Shown here one piece after another: positions 1 to 7,845 of a stretch of 55,492 nt of DNA. The position numbers and the translations under genes are program-made. The stretch covers positions 1 to 55,492 of the forward strand of contig JAFSHK010000030.1 in NCBI GenBank assembly GCA_017440375.1. The letters run 5' to 3'. This DNA comes from Lachnospiraceae bacterium. GTDB taxonomy: Bacteria > Bacillota > Clostridia > Lachnospirales > Lachnospiraceae. The notes beneath the pieces were generated by a model. That model worked only from the letters and a program-made list of their open reading frames with translations, did not search any database and had not been told where the DNA came from. Position 1 is the stretch's first letter. Every line of letters begins with the position of its first letter.

Positions 1-243
1 AATATCAAGAAGCTTGCTGATTCTTCCAAGGATACTGCAAGTGACAGTGATAGAAACAAAGAAGAAATTCAGACGGCAATCAATGGTTTGTTAGCTGATG
101 CAGAGAAGTTGATTTCTGTTATTGATGGTGTAAATGTCAGAGTTACCAATCTGGCAGCGTCAACACAGGAGATTGCTGCTTCTGCTGATATGGTAAGCTC
201 GATTTCTTCGGGATTAAGAGAAAAACTGTCTCATCTCAGATAG
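1..243 (+). CDS. Methyl-accepting chemotaxis protein, C-terminal end (partial)
   Basis: The window opens inside this gene. The 80 visible codons read as the last helices of a chemoreceptor signalling bundle: a long amphipathic, Ala/Ser/Glu-rich stretch containing LAASTQEIAASADMVSSISS, then a short tail ending LSHLR and a TAG stop. This is the usual end of the methyl-accepting domain after the kinase-contact tip. The sensor and membrane parts lie outside the window, so the ligand cannot be guessed. The gene is followed by about 380 bp without a gene. Confidence 0.75.
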   Translation, partial: NIKKLADSSKDTASDSDRNKEEIQTAINGLLADAEKLISVIDGVNVRVTNLAASTQEIAASADMVSSISSGLREKLSHLR

Positions 244-336
244 GACAGAGCAAAGTTTAGAAGTGTAAAGATAGAAAAAGGTAAATGAAAGTGATGTTGT
301 ATAAATAAAGTTGACACCCTAAAGCACAGACTGTAA

Positions 337-434
337 AGAGATACCCCGCAGAAATGTCAGAGTCAAAAGACCTGATTTTCTGTGGGGTATCTTTATAATT
401 CTGTCAGAAATCAGCATTAACCGATTTTCCCTTT
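337..434. repeat. Dispersed hairpin repeat, copy 1
   Basis: The outer arms at 340-354 and 377-391 pair in 14 of 15 positions, and the inner bases (TCAGAGTC / GACCTGA) continue the stem to an AAAA loop. The same sequence, including the downstream block TCAGAAATCAGCATTAA, recurs at 4234-4341 in the same orientation. It could end transcription of the upstream receptor, but only a weak T-run follows. Nothing else was recognised in the 244-621 gap. Confidence 0.8.
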
Positions 435-621
435 TAAAATTTGAATAATTGACTTTTAATAGTTAGTCTTACGAAAGAAGTGGCTCTCAAGCGAGATAAT
501 ATTCAGTTTATCAAATAACAAACTTTTTTCTTGGAAAATTCCATTTTTTATGAAAATATGTTATACTTACTTAAAATATAGAAAATTGTGTGTTATCAAA
601 AAAACAGAGGGAAGGTGTTTT

Positions 622-1446
622 ATGAAATACAAGGTTTTATTATTTGGGAGAAGTCAAGCAATTGTAGATGATTTTTTCAATCATCTGGGAATTGATTACG
701 AAGTTCAGACCACTTCATTACGTTATGCTGACATTTTGAGCCATTTAAAATTCTATATGCCGGATGTGCTGATTTATTGTATGCACAAGGAAGTGGCAAG
801 TACATGGTCTTCCATGCCTGCAATCAGAACTAAACTGGAACAATTTGGGGTTCCCCTTGTCATTATTGGAAATGAGGAAGAATGTGAGCAGTTCCAGAAT
901 GCAACAATCTCGATGGCCGGACTTGTTTTAACAAAACCACTCCAGATTCGTACAATCGGTGAAAGGGTAAGAGGATTTGTGAAAACCTGGAAGGAAGAAC
1001 ATCCACAGGTTACAATGGAGGAGGTTTCAAACGATCAGGAAGAAAGTCCCGAAGATATTTTAAAAAACACTATTCCTGTAAAAAAACATATTCTTGTAGT
1101 AGATGATGAACCGATGATGTTGAAGTTGATTAAAGAGCAGCTCAAGGAATCTTATACTGTTGCAACGGCGACAAGTGGAAATATTGCACTCAAATTTCTT
1201 GAAAATAAAAAAACGGATTTGATTATTCTGGATTACGAGATGCCAAATGAGAGCGGTGCAGAAGTATTGCAAAAAATTCGTGATAATGAAGCGACGTCAA
1301 ATCTGCCGGTAATTTTCCTGACCGGTGTTACGGAACGAAAGAAAATCGAGAAGGTGTTAAGCTTCAAGCCACAAGGCTATCTGTTAAAACCAATAGAACG
1401 AGAAAAACTGCTTAAGATAATTTCCAATACACTGAACAGCTTCTAA
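622..1446 (+). CDS. Two-domain response regulator-like protein
   Basis: A 274-residue protein. The C-terminal half (about 154-274) is a complete receiver domain: acidic pair D161/D162 in ILVVDDEP, phospho-acceptor D204 in LIILDYEMP, T234 and K256 in LLKP. The N-terminal 120 residues have a receiver-like strand pattern (PDVLIYC, PLVIIGN, LVLTKPL) without the acidic pocket, so they look like a pseudo-receiver. There is no DNA-binding or enzymatic output domain, so signalling is probably by protein contact or phosphotransfer. I chose ATG 622, preceded by GGGAAGG; the frame is open upstream to 550 but without a ribosome binding site. It lies 18 bp before the hybrid kinase and probably works with it. 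Confidence 0.85.
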   Translation: MKYKVLLFGRSQAIVDDFFNHLGIDYEVQTTSLRYADILSHLKFYMPDVLIYCMHKEVASTWSSMPAIRTKLEQFGVPLVIIGNEEECEQFQNATISMAGLVLTKPLQIRTIGERVRGFVKTWKEEHPQVTMEEVSNDQEESPEDILKNTIPVKKHILVVDDEPMMLKLIKEQLKESYTVATATSGNIALKFLENKKTDLIILDYEMPNESGAEVLQKIRDNEATSNLPVIFLTGVTERKKIEKVLSFKPQGYLLKPIEREKLLKIISNTLNSF

Positions 1447-1464
1447 CAAAAAGGAGGAGCGGTT

Positions 1465-4149
1465 ATGAATGAAAATATCAGATTGGTTGATTTGGTGAAA
1501 ATTGAGACATTGCAACAGCTTCAGGATGCTTTTTCAAATATGACAGGAATGGCTGCCCTTACGACGGATGAGTTTGGTGTTGCAATAACAAAAGGAAGTA
1601 ATTTTTCTGATTTTTGTACTTTGTTTACACGACAGACTAATCTTGGTTGTTCCAGATGCGAAAAATGTGACAAATACGGGGCAGAACTTGCATTAAAAAG
1701 CGGTAAATCAATTACCTATTTCTGTCATGCCGGACTGGTTGATTTTGCTGCACCAATTATGGCAGATGGAAAAATGCTGGGTTGCTTTATTGGTGGACAG
1801 GTGCTTACCGAACCTGCGAATGAGTTTTATGTTCGTAATATGGCAATAGAAATCGGTGTAAATCCGGATGAATATGTCAAGGCTGTCAGAAAAGTGAATA
1901 TTGTTCCAAAAGAAACCATAGATAGGGCTGCTGATTTTTTATATGTCATAGCTCAAATTCTTTCTGATATTACCTATAGCAGGTATCTTGCATATCGCGC
2001 AGGCGAAGAACTGGAAAAGGCGGCAAATATGAAGTCGGACTTCCTTGCCAATATGAGTCATGAAATTCGCACGCCTATGAATGCAGTTATTGGTATGGCA
2101 GAGATGGCATTACGCGAGGATTTGCCAGACAATGCCAGAGAATATATAAATGAAATCAAAATTTCCGGCAAGACGCTTCTTACCATTATTAATGATATTT
2201 TGGATTTTTCAAAGATAGAATCGGGAAAAATGGATGTCGTGCCCGGAGAGTATGAGCCGATGTCGGTAATCAATGATGTTACCAACATTATTATGACAAG
2301 ATTAGAGAATAAAGACCTTGAATTTATCCTGGATATAAAACCGGAAATACCAAACAAATTGTATGGTGACAGCGACCGGATAAAACAGGTGATATTAAAT
2401 ATTGTCAATAATGCCGTTAAATTTACACGAAAGGGACGGGTAATTCTTAAGGTTGACTTTACCAGAGTATCCGAATATATACTTATATTGCATGTTTCTG
2501 TCACGGATACCGGTATAGGAATAAAAAAAGAAGATTTATCAAAACTGTTTCAATCCTTCCAGCAGTTGGACAGCAAGCGTAACCGGAATATCGAGGGGAC
2601 CGGTCTTGGACTAGCGATTTGTAAACGCCTTCTGACACTTATGGGTGGACATATTAATGTAGAAAGCGAATATGGAAAGGGAAGCCGATTTTCCTTTAGT
2701 TTTCCGCAAAGAATAGTGGATAGCACCCCAAGTATTTCGCTTGAAACCGAAAAGCAAATTGTTGCAGCTACATTGATATATAATGAGTTTGTTGAAGAAG
2801 AGTTAAAACATTCCATACAACGGTTGGGTGCGGAATGTATCGAATTGCAAAAAGAGGATGATTTAAATAGCCAGAAAATGGAAGGTGTGTCTTGTCTGTT
2901 TGTTGACACGATTCACTTTAGCGATAATGTAAAATGGTTTGCAGAAACGAATCCTCATATCAAGGTAATTCTAATAATAGGTCCAAATGAAAGAGCTAAT
3001 ATTGAGCTTTCAAATGTAAGAATAGTTAAAAAACCTGTATATACTTTAAATGTTGCCATGATTTTTAATGGGGAAGTGGTACATTATGAACATGAAGCCG
3101 GAGAAAATGTTTTTGATTTTATAGCACCGGAGGCTGAAATTTTAATCATTGATGATAATGCAATCAATCTTACGGTGGCAGAAGGACTTCTGGAACCGTT
3201 AAAGATGAAAATAGATACGGCAGTTAGTGGAAAACAGGCAATTGAAAAGATTTCGAAACGAAAGTATGATATAATTTTTATGGATCATATGATGCCTGAA
3301 CTGGATGGCGTGGAGACAACCCATATTATACGTCGTTTTTTTCCACAGTATGATGCTATTCCTATTATTGCACTGACGGCGAATGCGGTTGACGGAACCA
3401 TGGAAATGTTTATTAAAGAGGGTATGAATGATTTCGTTGCCAAGCCAATTGAACTCAAGATACTTGTTTCCAAAGTAAAAAAATGGCTTCCGCTTGAAAA
3501 AGTACAAAAGAAATTTACGTGGAAGGAAAACGAGCATGTTGACGAAACGAGCAACTTGCCACAGATTGGCGATTTAGATGTAAAAATGGCATATCATCTG
3601 CTTGGAAGTGAAAAATTATTCTGGAGTGTATTAAAAGATTACTATCGTGTGATAGAAACAAAATCAGATACCATTAAGAAACATGTGCTTGCAGAAAACT
3701 GGCCTGCATATACAATAGAGGTACATGCGTTAAAGAGTGCATCGAAACAGATTGGTGCCATTGAGCTTTCAAAGAAGGCGGCTGAACTGGAACAGGCAGG
3801 AAATGAATCTAATGTCGAACTGATTTATGCAAAAACAGACATTATGCTCAGTAAGTATCGGGAATATATAGAGGTATTAACTCCATACTTTACTGAGAAT
3901 GAACAGGAAAATACTGTAAAGCTAGAGGTTTCGCAGGAAAATCTTAGGGGATTTTTTGAAAAACTTCGTTTGGCAATGGATGATTTGGACATGGATGCAA
4001 TGGAATGTGTTATGGAAGAGATGAATCAGTATTACTATGTCGAAGGGCAGCAGGAATTGTTTGAAAAATTAAAGGAAGCGGTTGCTAATATCGATGTTGA
4101 AAATTGTGAGTTTCTTCTGCAAAAATGGGAGAGGGCTGTCGGGGAATAG
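1465..4149 (+). CDS. Hybrid histidine kinase with PocR sensor domain
   Basis: An 894-residue cytosolic sensor kinase. Domains in order: PocR-type ligand-binding domain (about 8-165) with a cysteine cluster at C51, C62, C65, C68, C87 and C107; HisKA with phospho-acceptor H199 in NMSHEIRTP; HATPase with GTGLGLAI; a degenerate receiver-like stretch; a true receiver (IIDDNA, IIFMDHMMPELDG); and an Hpt domain with VHALKSASK near the C-terminus. The full phosphorelay is therefore in one chain. There is no membrane segment, so the signal is intracellular. AAGGAGGAG precedes the ATG. The cysteine cluster could suit a metal, redox or small-molecule ligand; that is inference. Confidence 0.9.
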   Translation: MNENIRLVDLVKIETLQQLQDAFSNMTGMAALTTDEFGVAITKGSNFSDFCTLFTRQTNLGCSRCEKCDKYGAELALKSGKSITYFCHAGLVDFAAPIMADGKMLGCFIGGQVLTEPANEFYVRNMAIEIGVNPDEYVKAVRKVNIVPKETIDRAADFLYVIAQILSDITYSRYLAYRAGEELEKAANMKSDFLANMSHEIRTPMNAVIGMAEMALREDLPDNAREYINEIKISGKTLLTIINDILDFSKIESGKMDVVPGEYEPMSVINDVTNIIMTRLENKDLEFILDIKPEIPNKLYGDSDRIKQVILNIVNNAVKFTRKGRVILKVDFTRVSEYILILHVSVTDTGIGIKKEDLSKLFQSFQQLDSKRNRNIEGTGLGLAICKRLLTLMGGHINVESEYGKGSRFSFSFPQRIVDSTPSISLETEKQIVAATLIYNEFVEEELKHSIQRLGAECIELQKEDDLNSQKMEGVSCLFVDTIHFSDNVKWFAETNPHIKVILIIGPNERANIELSNVRIVKKPVYTLNVAMIFNGEVVHYEHEAGENVFDFIAPEAEILIIDDNAINLTVAEGLLEPLKMKIDTAVSGKQAIEKISKRKYDIIFMDHMMPELDGVETTHIIRRFFPQYDAIPIIALTANAVDGTMEMFIKEGMNDFVAKPIELKILVSKVKKWLPLEKVQKKFTWKENEHVDETSNLPQIGDLDVKMAYHLLGSEKLFWSVLKDYYRVIETKSDTIKKHVLAENWPAYTIEVHALKSASKQIGAIELSKKAAELEQAGNESNVELIYAKTDIMLSKYREYIEVLTPYFTENEQENTVKLEVSQENLRGFFEKLRLAMDDLDMDAMECVMEEMNQYYYVEGQQELFEKLKEAVANIDVENCEFLLQKWERAVGE

Positions 4150-4158
4150 ACGGTTTTG

Positions 4159-4207
4159 GACAGGGCGGATAACGGTTCACATGAGCCGCACCCGCCCTGT
4201 CTTTTTT
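4159..4207 (+). terminator. Intrinsic terminator after the hybrid kinase
   Basis: GACAGGGCGG at 4159-4168 pairs with CCGCCCTGTC at 4192-4201, followed directly by six T. It lies 9 bp after the kinase stop codon. Confidence 0.9.
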
Positions 4208-4233
4208 GAATTTGGAAAACAGAAAATTAGAAA

Positions 4234-4341
4234 TAAAGATACCTCTGCAGAAATGTCAGAGTCAAAAGACCTGATTTTCTGTGGGATATCTTTATTTTTT
4301 TATAATTCGGTCAGAAATCAGCATTAAACGATTTCCTCTTT
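4234..4341. repeat. Dispersed hairpin repeat, copy 2
   Basis: Second copy of the 337-434 repeat, about 90% identical by eye, with the same AAAA-loop stem (4238-4290) and the same downstream block. It has an extra T-rich insert (TTTATTTTTTTAT) after the stem. It lies between the convergent kinase and LUD genes, so it may end transcription from one or both sides. Confidence 0.8.
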
Positions 4342-4349
4342 TTAGTGCT

Positions 4350-4985
4350 TTAATAACCCAGTTCTTCGCCAACAAAGTATACTTTAATTCTACCGGTATG
4401 ACCGCTTCTTCTTGTAACAACAATCTGGTTGCAGAAGCAATCAGGTGAAAGACAATCATGGCAATGGCCTGTTGTACCACAAGGTATTTTCCTATTTAAG
4501 CGGATAGCATTTGCAGGAGATGCCATATTTCGTACTCTCGCAACACCACTTGAAACATCAGTAACAATTTTATTCATGCCGACAACGATAATTACATGAC
4601 TTGGTCCCTGAATCAGACAAGCAACACGATTGCCGTTTCCGTCAATGTTGATTAATTCTCCATCTAAGGTGATCGCATTGGTACTCATAAGATAATAATC
4701 AGCTAAAACTGTTTTTGAAAAAAGTTGTCTGGATTCTTCCGGTGTTTGGGCAGTTGTGCGGTCGATGAGTTCATAGGAACCGTTATGTATTGCATCCATC
4801 AGACCACACTCTTTTAATGATTCGCTTCCGCCCCAACTAATAACGCTTCCTTTCGGAATCGACTCTGTAATGGCGTTAACGCATTCTTCGCATGTCTCGA
4901 AATAATAGCCTTCCATATTGCGCTTTTCCAGATTTTTAATAATTGACTGTGCTTGCAGAGCATAGGCGTCTTTTTTATGTGACAT
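4350..4985 (-). CDS. LUD-domain (DUF162/LutC-like) protein
   Basis: A 211-residue protein of the LUD family. Seen here: GSVISWGGSESLKECGL in the first third, a central DYYLMSTNAITLDGELINIDG that fits the family pattern, VIIVVGMNKIV, and a C-terminal cysteine-bearing part (CGTTGHCHDCLSPDCFC) that could hold a metal. In lactate-utilisation systems LUD proteins work with iron-sulfur partners, but none is encoded nearby, so the substrate is unknown. I chose the ATG at 4985 because GGAGG lies just upstream; the frame is open further upstream without such a site. Confidence 0.8.
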   Translation of the reverse strand: MSHKKDAYALQAQSIIKNLEKRNMEGYYFETCEECVNAITESIPKGSVISWGGSESLKECGLMDAIHNGSYELIDRTTAQTPEESRQLFSKTVLADYYLMSTNAITLDGELINIDGNGNRVACLIQGPSHVIIVVGMNKIVTDVSSGVARVRNMASPANAIRLNRKIPCGTTGHCHDCLSPDCFCNQIVVTRRSGHTGRIKVYFVGEELGY

Positions 4986-5142
4986 AGGTACCCTCCTTAA
5001 TTTTTGTTTGATAATAGTATAGCATCGTGACAGATAGCCGCGCAAGAAGTATAGTCAAAATATGCATAAAATGGGAAAAGTGTGAAAATAATTCATGTTT
5101 TGGAATAAAATGTAAAAATTAAAAGAAAAATAAAAAAATGTG

Positions 5143-5170
5143 TTGACAAATTAAAATCACATGATATAAT
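5143..5170 (+). promoter_or_regulatory. Sigma-A-type promoter for the purine-rich transcript
   Basis: TTGACA at 5143-5148 and TATAAT at 5165-5170 with a 16 bp spacer. No gene of normal size starts downstream; the GH3 start is more than 500 bp away, beyond a hairpin. Confidence 0.75.
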
Positions 5171-5176
5171 AAAGAC

Positions 5177-5500
5177 ATAAACAAACAAATTCACATAGAT
5201 GAAGAAAAACAAAAGAAAGAGAGGTACGGTCCACCAGAAACGTAAAACATAATCCATTTTGAAGTACAAAAGAATAAGAAAACAAAAGAAAAAGTTGAAA
5301 TCGAGACAAAAATGAAATCGTAATCAAGTACAGAAGAAAAAGTGACGCAGAACAAGAGAGAAAAGAAGATAAGTCGTTACAGTATGTGAATACAAAAGAG
5401 AAATGGAAAGAGTACGAAAGAAGAAAAATGGAGGTAAAGACCATTGGATAGTATAGTTTAGAAGCGGGTGTTAATCGAAAGGATTGATGCCCGCTTCTCA
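5177..5500 (+). ncRNA. Candidate purine-rich noncoding RNA or short-peptide transcript
   Basis: The stretch starts at a strong promoter and ends at a hairpin (GAAGCGGG 5461-5468 with CCCGCTTC 5490-5497, continuing inward to a GAAA loop). In between, the plus strand is almost all A and G. Copies of TACAAAAGA or close variants start near 5208, 5265, 5329 and 5391, about 57-64 bp apart, so it may be a decayed tandem repeat. Only short basic reading frames exist, such as one of 17 codons from 5198. No known RNA family was recognised. The hairpin lacks a strong T-run, so read-through into the GH3 gene is possible. Confidence 0.4.
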
Positions 5501-5692
5501 TGTGCGTTTTTGGTAGGTAGTTTTTTTCAACATATAAAACTCTTTTGGGTAAATAAAAATGTAATATAATAAAAAATAGGGGAAAATAACAGAAAAGGAA
5601 AAATTATGTGGTAAAAAGGGGGAATATAGGTTATCATATACTATATATAGTAGTAATGATGGGATATTTTGTGGTTAGATGGGAGGTTTATC

Positions 5693-7327
5693 GTGGGAAA
5701 ATTATTTAATCGGGCAAAAGGATTTTTTGCGGAGGAAGAATTTGACGATGATGAAGATATTGAGGATGATGAAGATATAGAAGAGGATGATGAAGATATA
5801 GAAGAGGATGACGAGGATATTGAGGATGACGAGGATATTGAGGATGACGAGGATATTGAGGATGACGAGGATATTGAGGATGACGAGGATATTGAAGATG
5901 ACGAAGACATCGACGAGGAAGAAGATGTTGAGAACGACGATGACGATATAGACGATGATGAAGATGAAGATATCGATGAAGACGATGAAGAGGATGACAT
6001 AGAAGAGGAATTTGATGAGGACGATGAAGAGGATGAAGAAGACAGACGTGAGTATCGTCGCAGAAGACGTATCCGGAATCAAATTATTGCTTATAGTGTA
6101 GTAGGGATCTTTTTGGCAATTTTAGTTGGTGTTGGAATTTTAATCGGCTATCGGGTTTCTACATCCATAAAGGAAAAACGTCAGGCAGAAGAATTGGTAC
6201 AACAGATGGCACAGCAGGAAGAAGAATCGACAGATTTAGTCATTGAAGCGCCACCGGAAATAGAGGAAAGCACACTTGATGAGCAGTTAGAAGAAATTGT
6301 TAATAGTTGTATTGCGGAAATGCCGTTAGAGGATAAGGTGGCAGGTTTATTTGTTGTTACGCCGGAAGCCTTGACCGGGGTTGGTACGGTTACACAGGCG
6401 GGAGAAGGAACACAGAACGCATTGACGGAGTATGCTGTGGGCGGCTTGATTTATTCAAGTAAAAATATGATTGATAAAGAACAGCTTACTGAAATGCTCA
6501 AGAATACAACTCCGAAGAGTAAATATCCGATTTTTCTTGCAGTGGATGAAGAAGGTGGCGAGATTAGTCGAGTAGCCAACAGTGATATTGAAGTTACTCA
6601 AGTAGGGGATATGGCGACCATTGGAGCGAATGGTGATCCGTCAGTAGCGTATGAAACCGGTGTTACAATCGGTTCCTATTTGAGTGAATTGGGATTTAAT
6701 CTTAATTTTGCACCGGTAGCAGATATTGCGGTGGCTGATAGTGCCGTATTAGGAAATAGATCTTTTGGAGAAGATGCTGGTGTTGTTACGGATATGGCTG
6801 TTAATGTAATTGAAGGCATGGAAGGTACAGGTATCAGTGCATGTATGAAACATTTTCCGGGGATTGGTTCTACAACCGAAGATACACATGACGGAAAAGT
6901 AGAAATTACAAAAACACTGGATGAAATGAGGGCTTCCGAATTTATTCCATTTCAATCAGGAATTGAAGTTGGCGTAGACAGTATCATGGTGAGTCATGCG
7001 GTTGCAGTCAATATTGATGCACAAGGATTACCGAGTTCATTGTCAGAATCGGTTATTACAAATGTACTTCGTGGTGAATTAGGATATGATGGTATTGTTA
7101 TAACGGATGCACTTGATATGGGAGCTATTACAGAGTATTATACATCAGAAGAAGCAGCAGTTATGGCGATTGAAGCCGGAGCAGATATGCTTCTTATGCC
7201 GGAAGATTTTGAGGCAGCCTATAATGCTGTTTTGACTGCGGTACAGAATGGAACTATTTCAGAAGAAAGAATTAATGAATCTCTTAGAAGGATTTATCGT
7301 GTGAAGTATGCAGATAAGTTAGAATAG
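5693..7327 (+). CDS. Membrane-anchored GH3 family beta-N-acetylhexosaminidase-like enzyme
   Basis: A 544-residue protein. An acidic region (about residues 15-115, nearly all Asp, Glu and Ile) is followed by a basic RREYRRRRR patch, one membrane helix (IIAYSVVGIFLAILVGVGIL), and an extracellular glycoside hydrolase 3 domain. NagZ-type motifs are present: AVDEEGGEISR, KHFPGIGSTTEDTHDG with the histidine loop, and the nucleophile region ITDALDMGAI. This suits removal of N-acetylglucosamine from cell-wall or glycan fragments. GGGAGG lies 7 bases before GTG 5693, which I take as the start; a TTG at 5669 has no such site. The basic patch before the helix predicts that the acidic tail is cytoplasmic. 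Confidence 0.85.
   Translation: MGKLFNRAKGFFAEEEFDDDEDIEDDEDIEEDDEDIEEDDEDIEDDEDIEDDEDIEDDEDIEDDEDIEDDEDIDEEEDVENDDDDIDDDEDEDIDEDDEEDDIEEEFDEDDEEDEEDRREYRRRRRIRNQIIAYSVVGIFLAILVGVGILIGYRVSTSIKEKRQAEELVQQMAQQEEESTDLVIEAPPEIEESTLDEQLEEIVNSCIAEMPLEDKVAGLFVVTPEALTGVGTVTQAGEGTQNALTEYAVGGLIYSSKNMIDKEQLTEMLKNTTPKSKYPIFLAVDEEGGEISRVANSDIEVTQVGDMATIGANGDPSVAYETGVTIGSYLSELGFNLNFAPVADIAVADSAVLGNRSFGEDAGVVTDMAVNVIEGMEGTGISACMKHFPGIGSTTEDTHDGKVEITKTLDEMRASEFIPFQSGIEVGVDSIMVSHAVAVNIDAQGLPSSLSESVITNVLRGELGYDGIVITDALDMGAITEYYTSEEAAVMAIEAGADMLLMPEDFEAAYNAVLTAVQNGTISEERINESLRRIYRVKYADKLE
5804..5893 (+). repeat. 18-bp tandem repeat in the GH3 gene, five perfect copies
   Basis: The unit GAGGATGACGAGGATATT is repeated five times without change and has degenerate copies on both sides. 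It encodes EDDEDI. The length is a multiple of three, so gain or loss of a unit keeps the frame. Confidence 0.95.
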
Positions 7328-7431
7328 GGAAAAAGAATTGATACAGTGGTTCTTGCATAGCCCTGAAATTGTGTAAAAATGATATATTTTTATAATTATA
7401 CAAAAAATTTAAAAAATTTTTAATTTTAGCG

Positions 7432-7460
7432 TTGACAAAAGAAATCATGTGTAGTATTAT
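7432..7460 (+). promoter_or_regulatory. tRNA-Gly promoter
   Basis: TTGACA at 7432-7437 and TATTAT at 7455-7460 with a 17 bp spacer, about 50 bp before the tRNA. Confidence 0.7.
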
Positions 7461-7510
7461 AATACTTGTCCGAGGGATACAGAAGAAAAAACGAATCGGA
7501 CAAGCAATAT

Positions 7511-7583
7511 GCGCGAGTGGCTCAGTTGGTGGAGCACGACCTTGCCAAGGTCGGGGCCGCGGGTTCGAGTCCCGTCTCGCGCT
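7511..7583 (+). tRNA. tRNA-Gly (GCC)
   Basis: A 73-base cloverleaf: acceptor arms GCGCGAG (7511-7517) and CTCGCGC (7576-7582), anticodon stem CGACC/GGTCG around loop TTGCCAA with anticodon GCC, T-arm GCGGG TTCGAGT CCCGT. Discriminator base T. The 3' CCA is not encoded. Confidence 0.95.
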
Positions 7584-7587
7584 CTTG

Positions 7588-7620
7588 AAAAGCCTAGTAA
7601 ATACTAGGCTTTATTTTTTT
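7588..7620 (+). terminator. Terminator after tRNA-Gly
   Basis: AAAGCCTAGTA at 7588-7598 pairs with TACTAGGCTTT at 7602-7612, followed by a T-run. Confidence 0.9.
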
Positions 7621-7717
7621 GCGTTGCATAATATATTGGTCAGGCGCACCGATAGCCTACATGATGGAAGCAGCGTAGTGTCTTAAAACTTGGACAAGGG
7701 TTTGAGTATAATCGCTT

Positions 7718-7747
7718 TTAGTAGAATCGAGATATTAGTAGAATCGA
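7718..7747. repeat. Short direct repeat upstream of the chemoreceptor
   Basis: TTAGTAGAATCGA occurs at 7718-7730 and again at 7735-7747, about 100 bp upstream of the receptor start. It could be a regulator site; there is no further support. Confidence 0.4.
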
Positions 7748-7845
7748 CTTGTTTTTATTGTTAAAAAATATCATTTATAGTATAATATCTTTAACTAACA
7801 ATAAGACAAATGTCACGTGATAAGTGAGACGGAATGGAGATACGT

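Noticed and set aside
5157-5501. 114-residue reading frame on the minus strand in the purine-rich stretch
   Set aside because: Phe/Ser/Leu-rich low-complexity translation of purine-rich antisense, with no ribosome binding site, opposite a good plus-strand promoter.
5804-5893. Possible CRISPR-like array
   Set aside because: Units are contiguous, without spacers, in frame and coding. No CRISPR array or cas gene was seen in the window.
5641-6000. Serine-rich reading frame on the minus strand
   Set aside because: It is the antisense shadow of the Asp/Glu repeat in the GH3 gene.
7432-7686. 84-residue reading frame across the tRNA
   Set aside because: It overlaps the tRNA-Gly promoter, tRNA and terminator.
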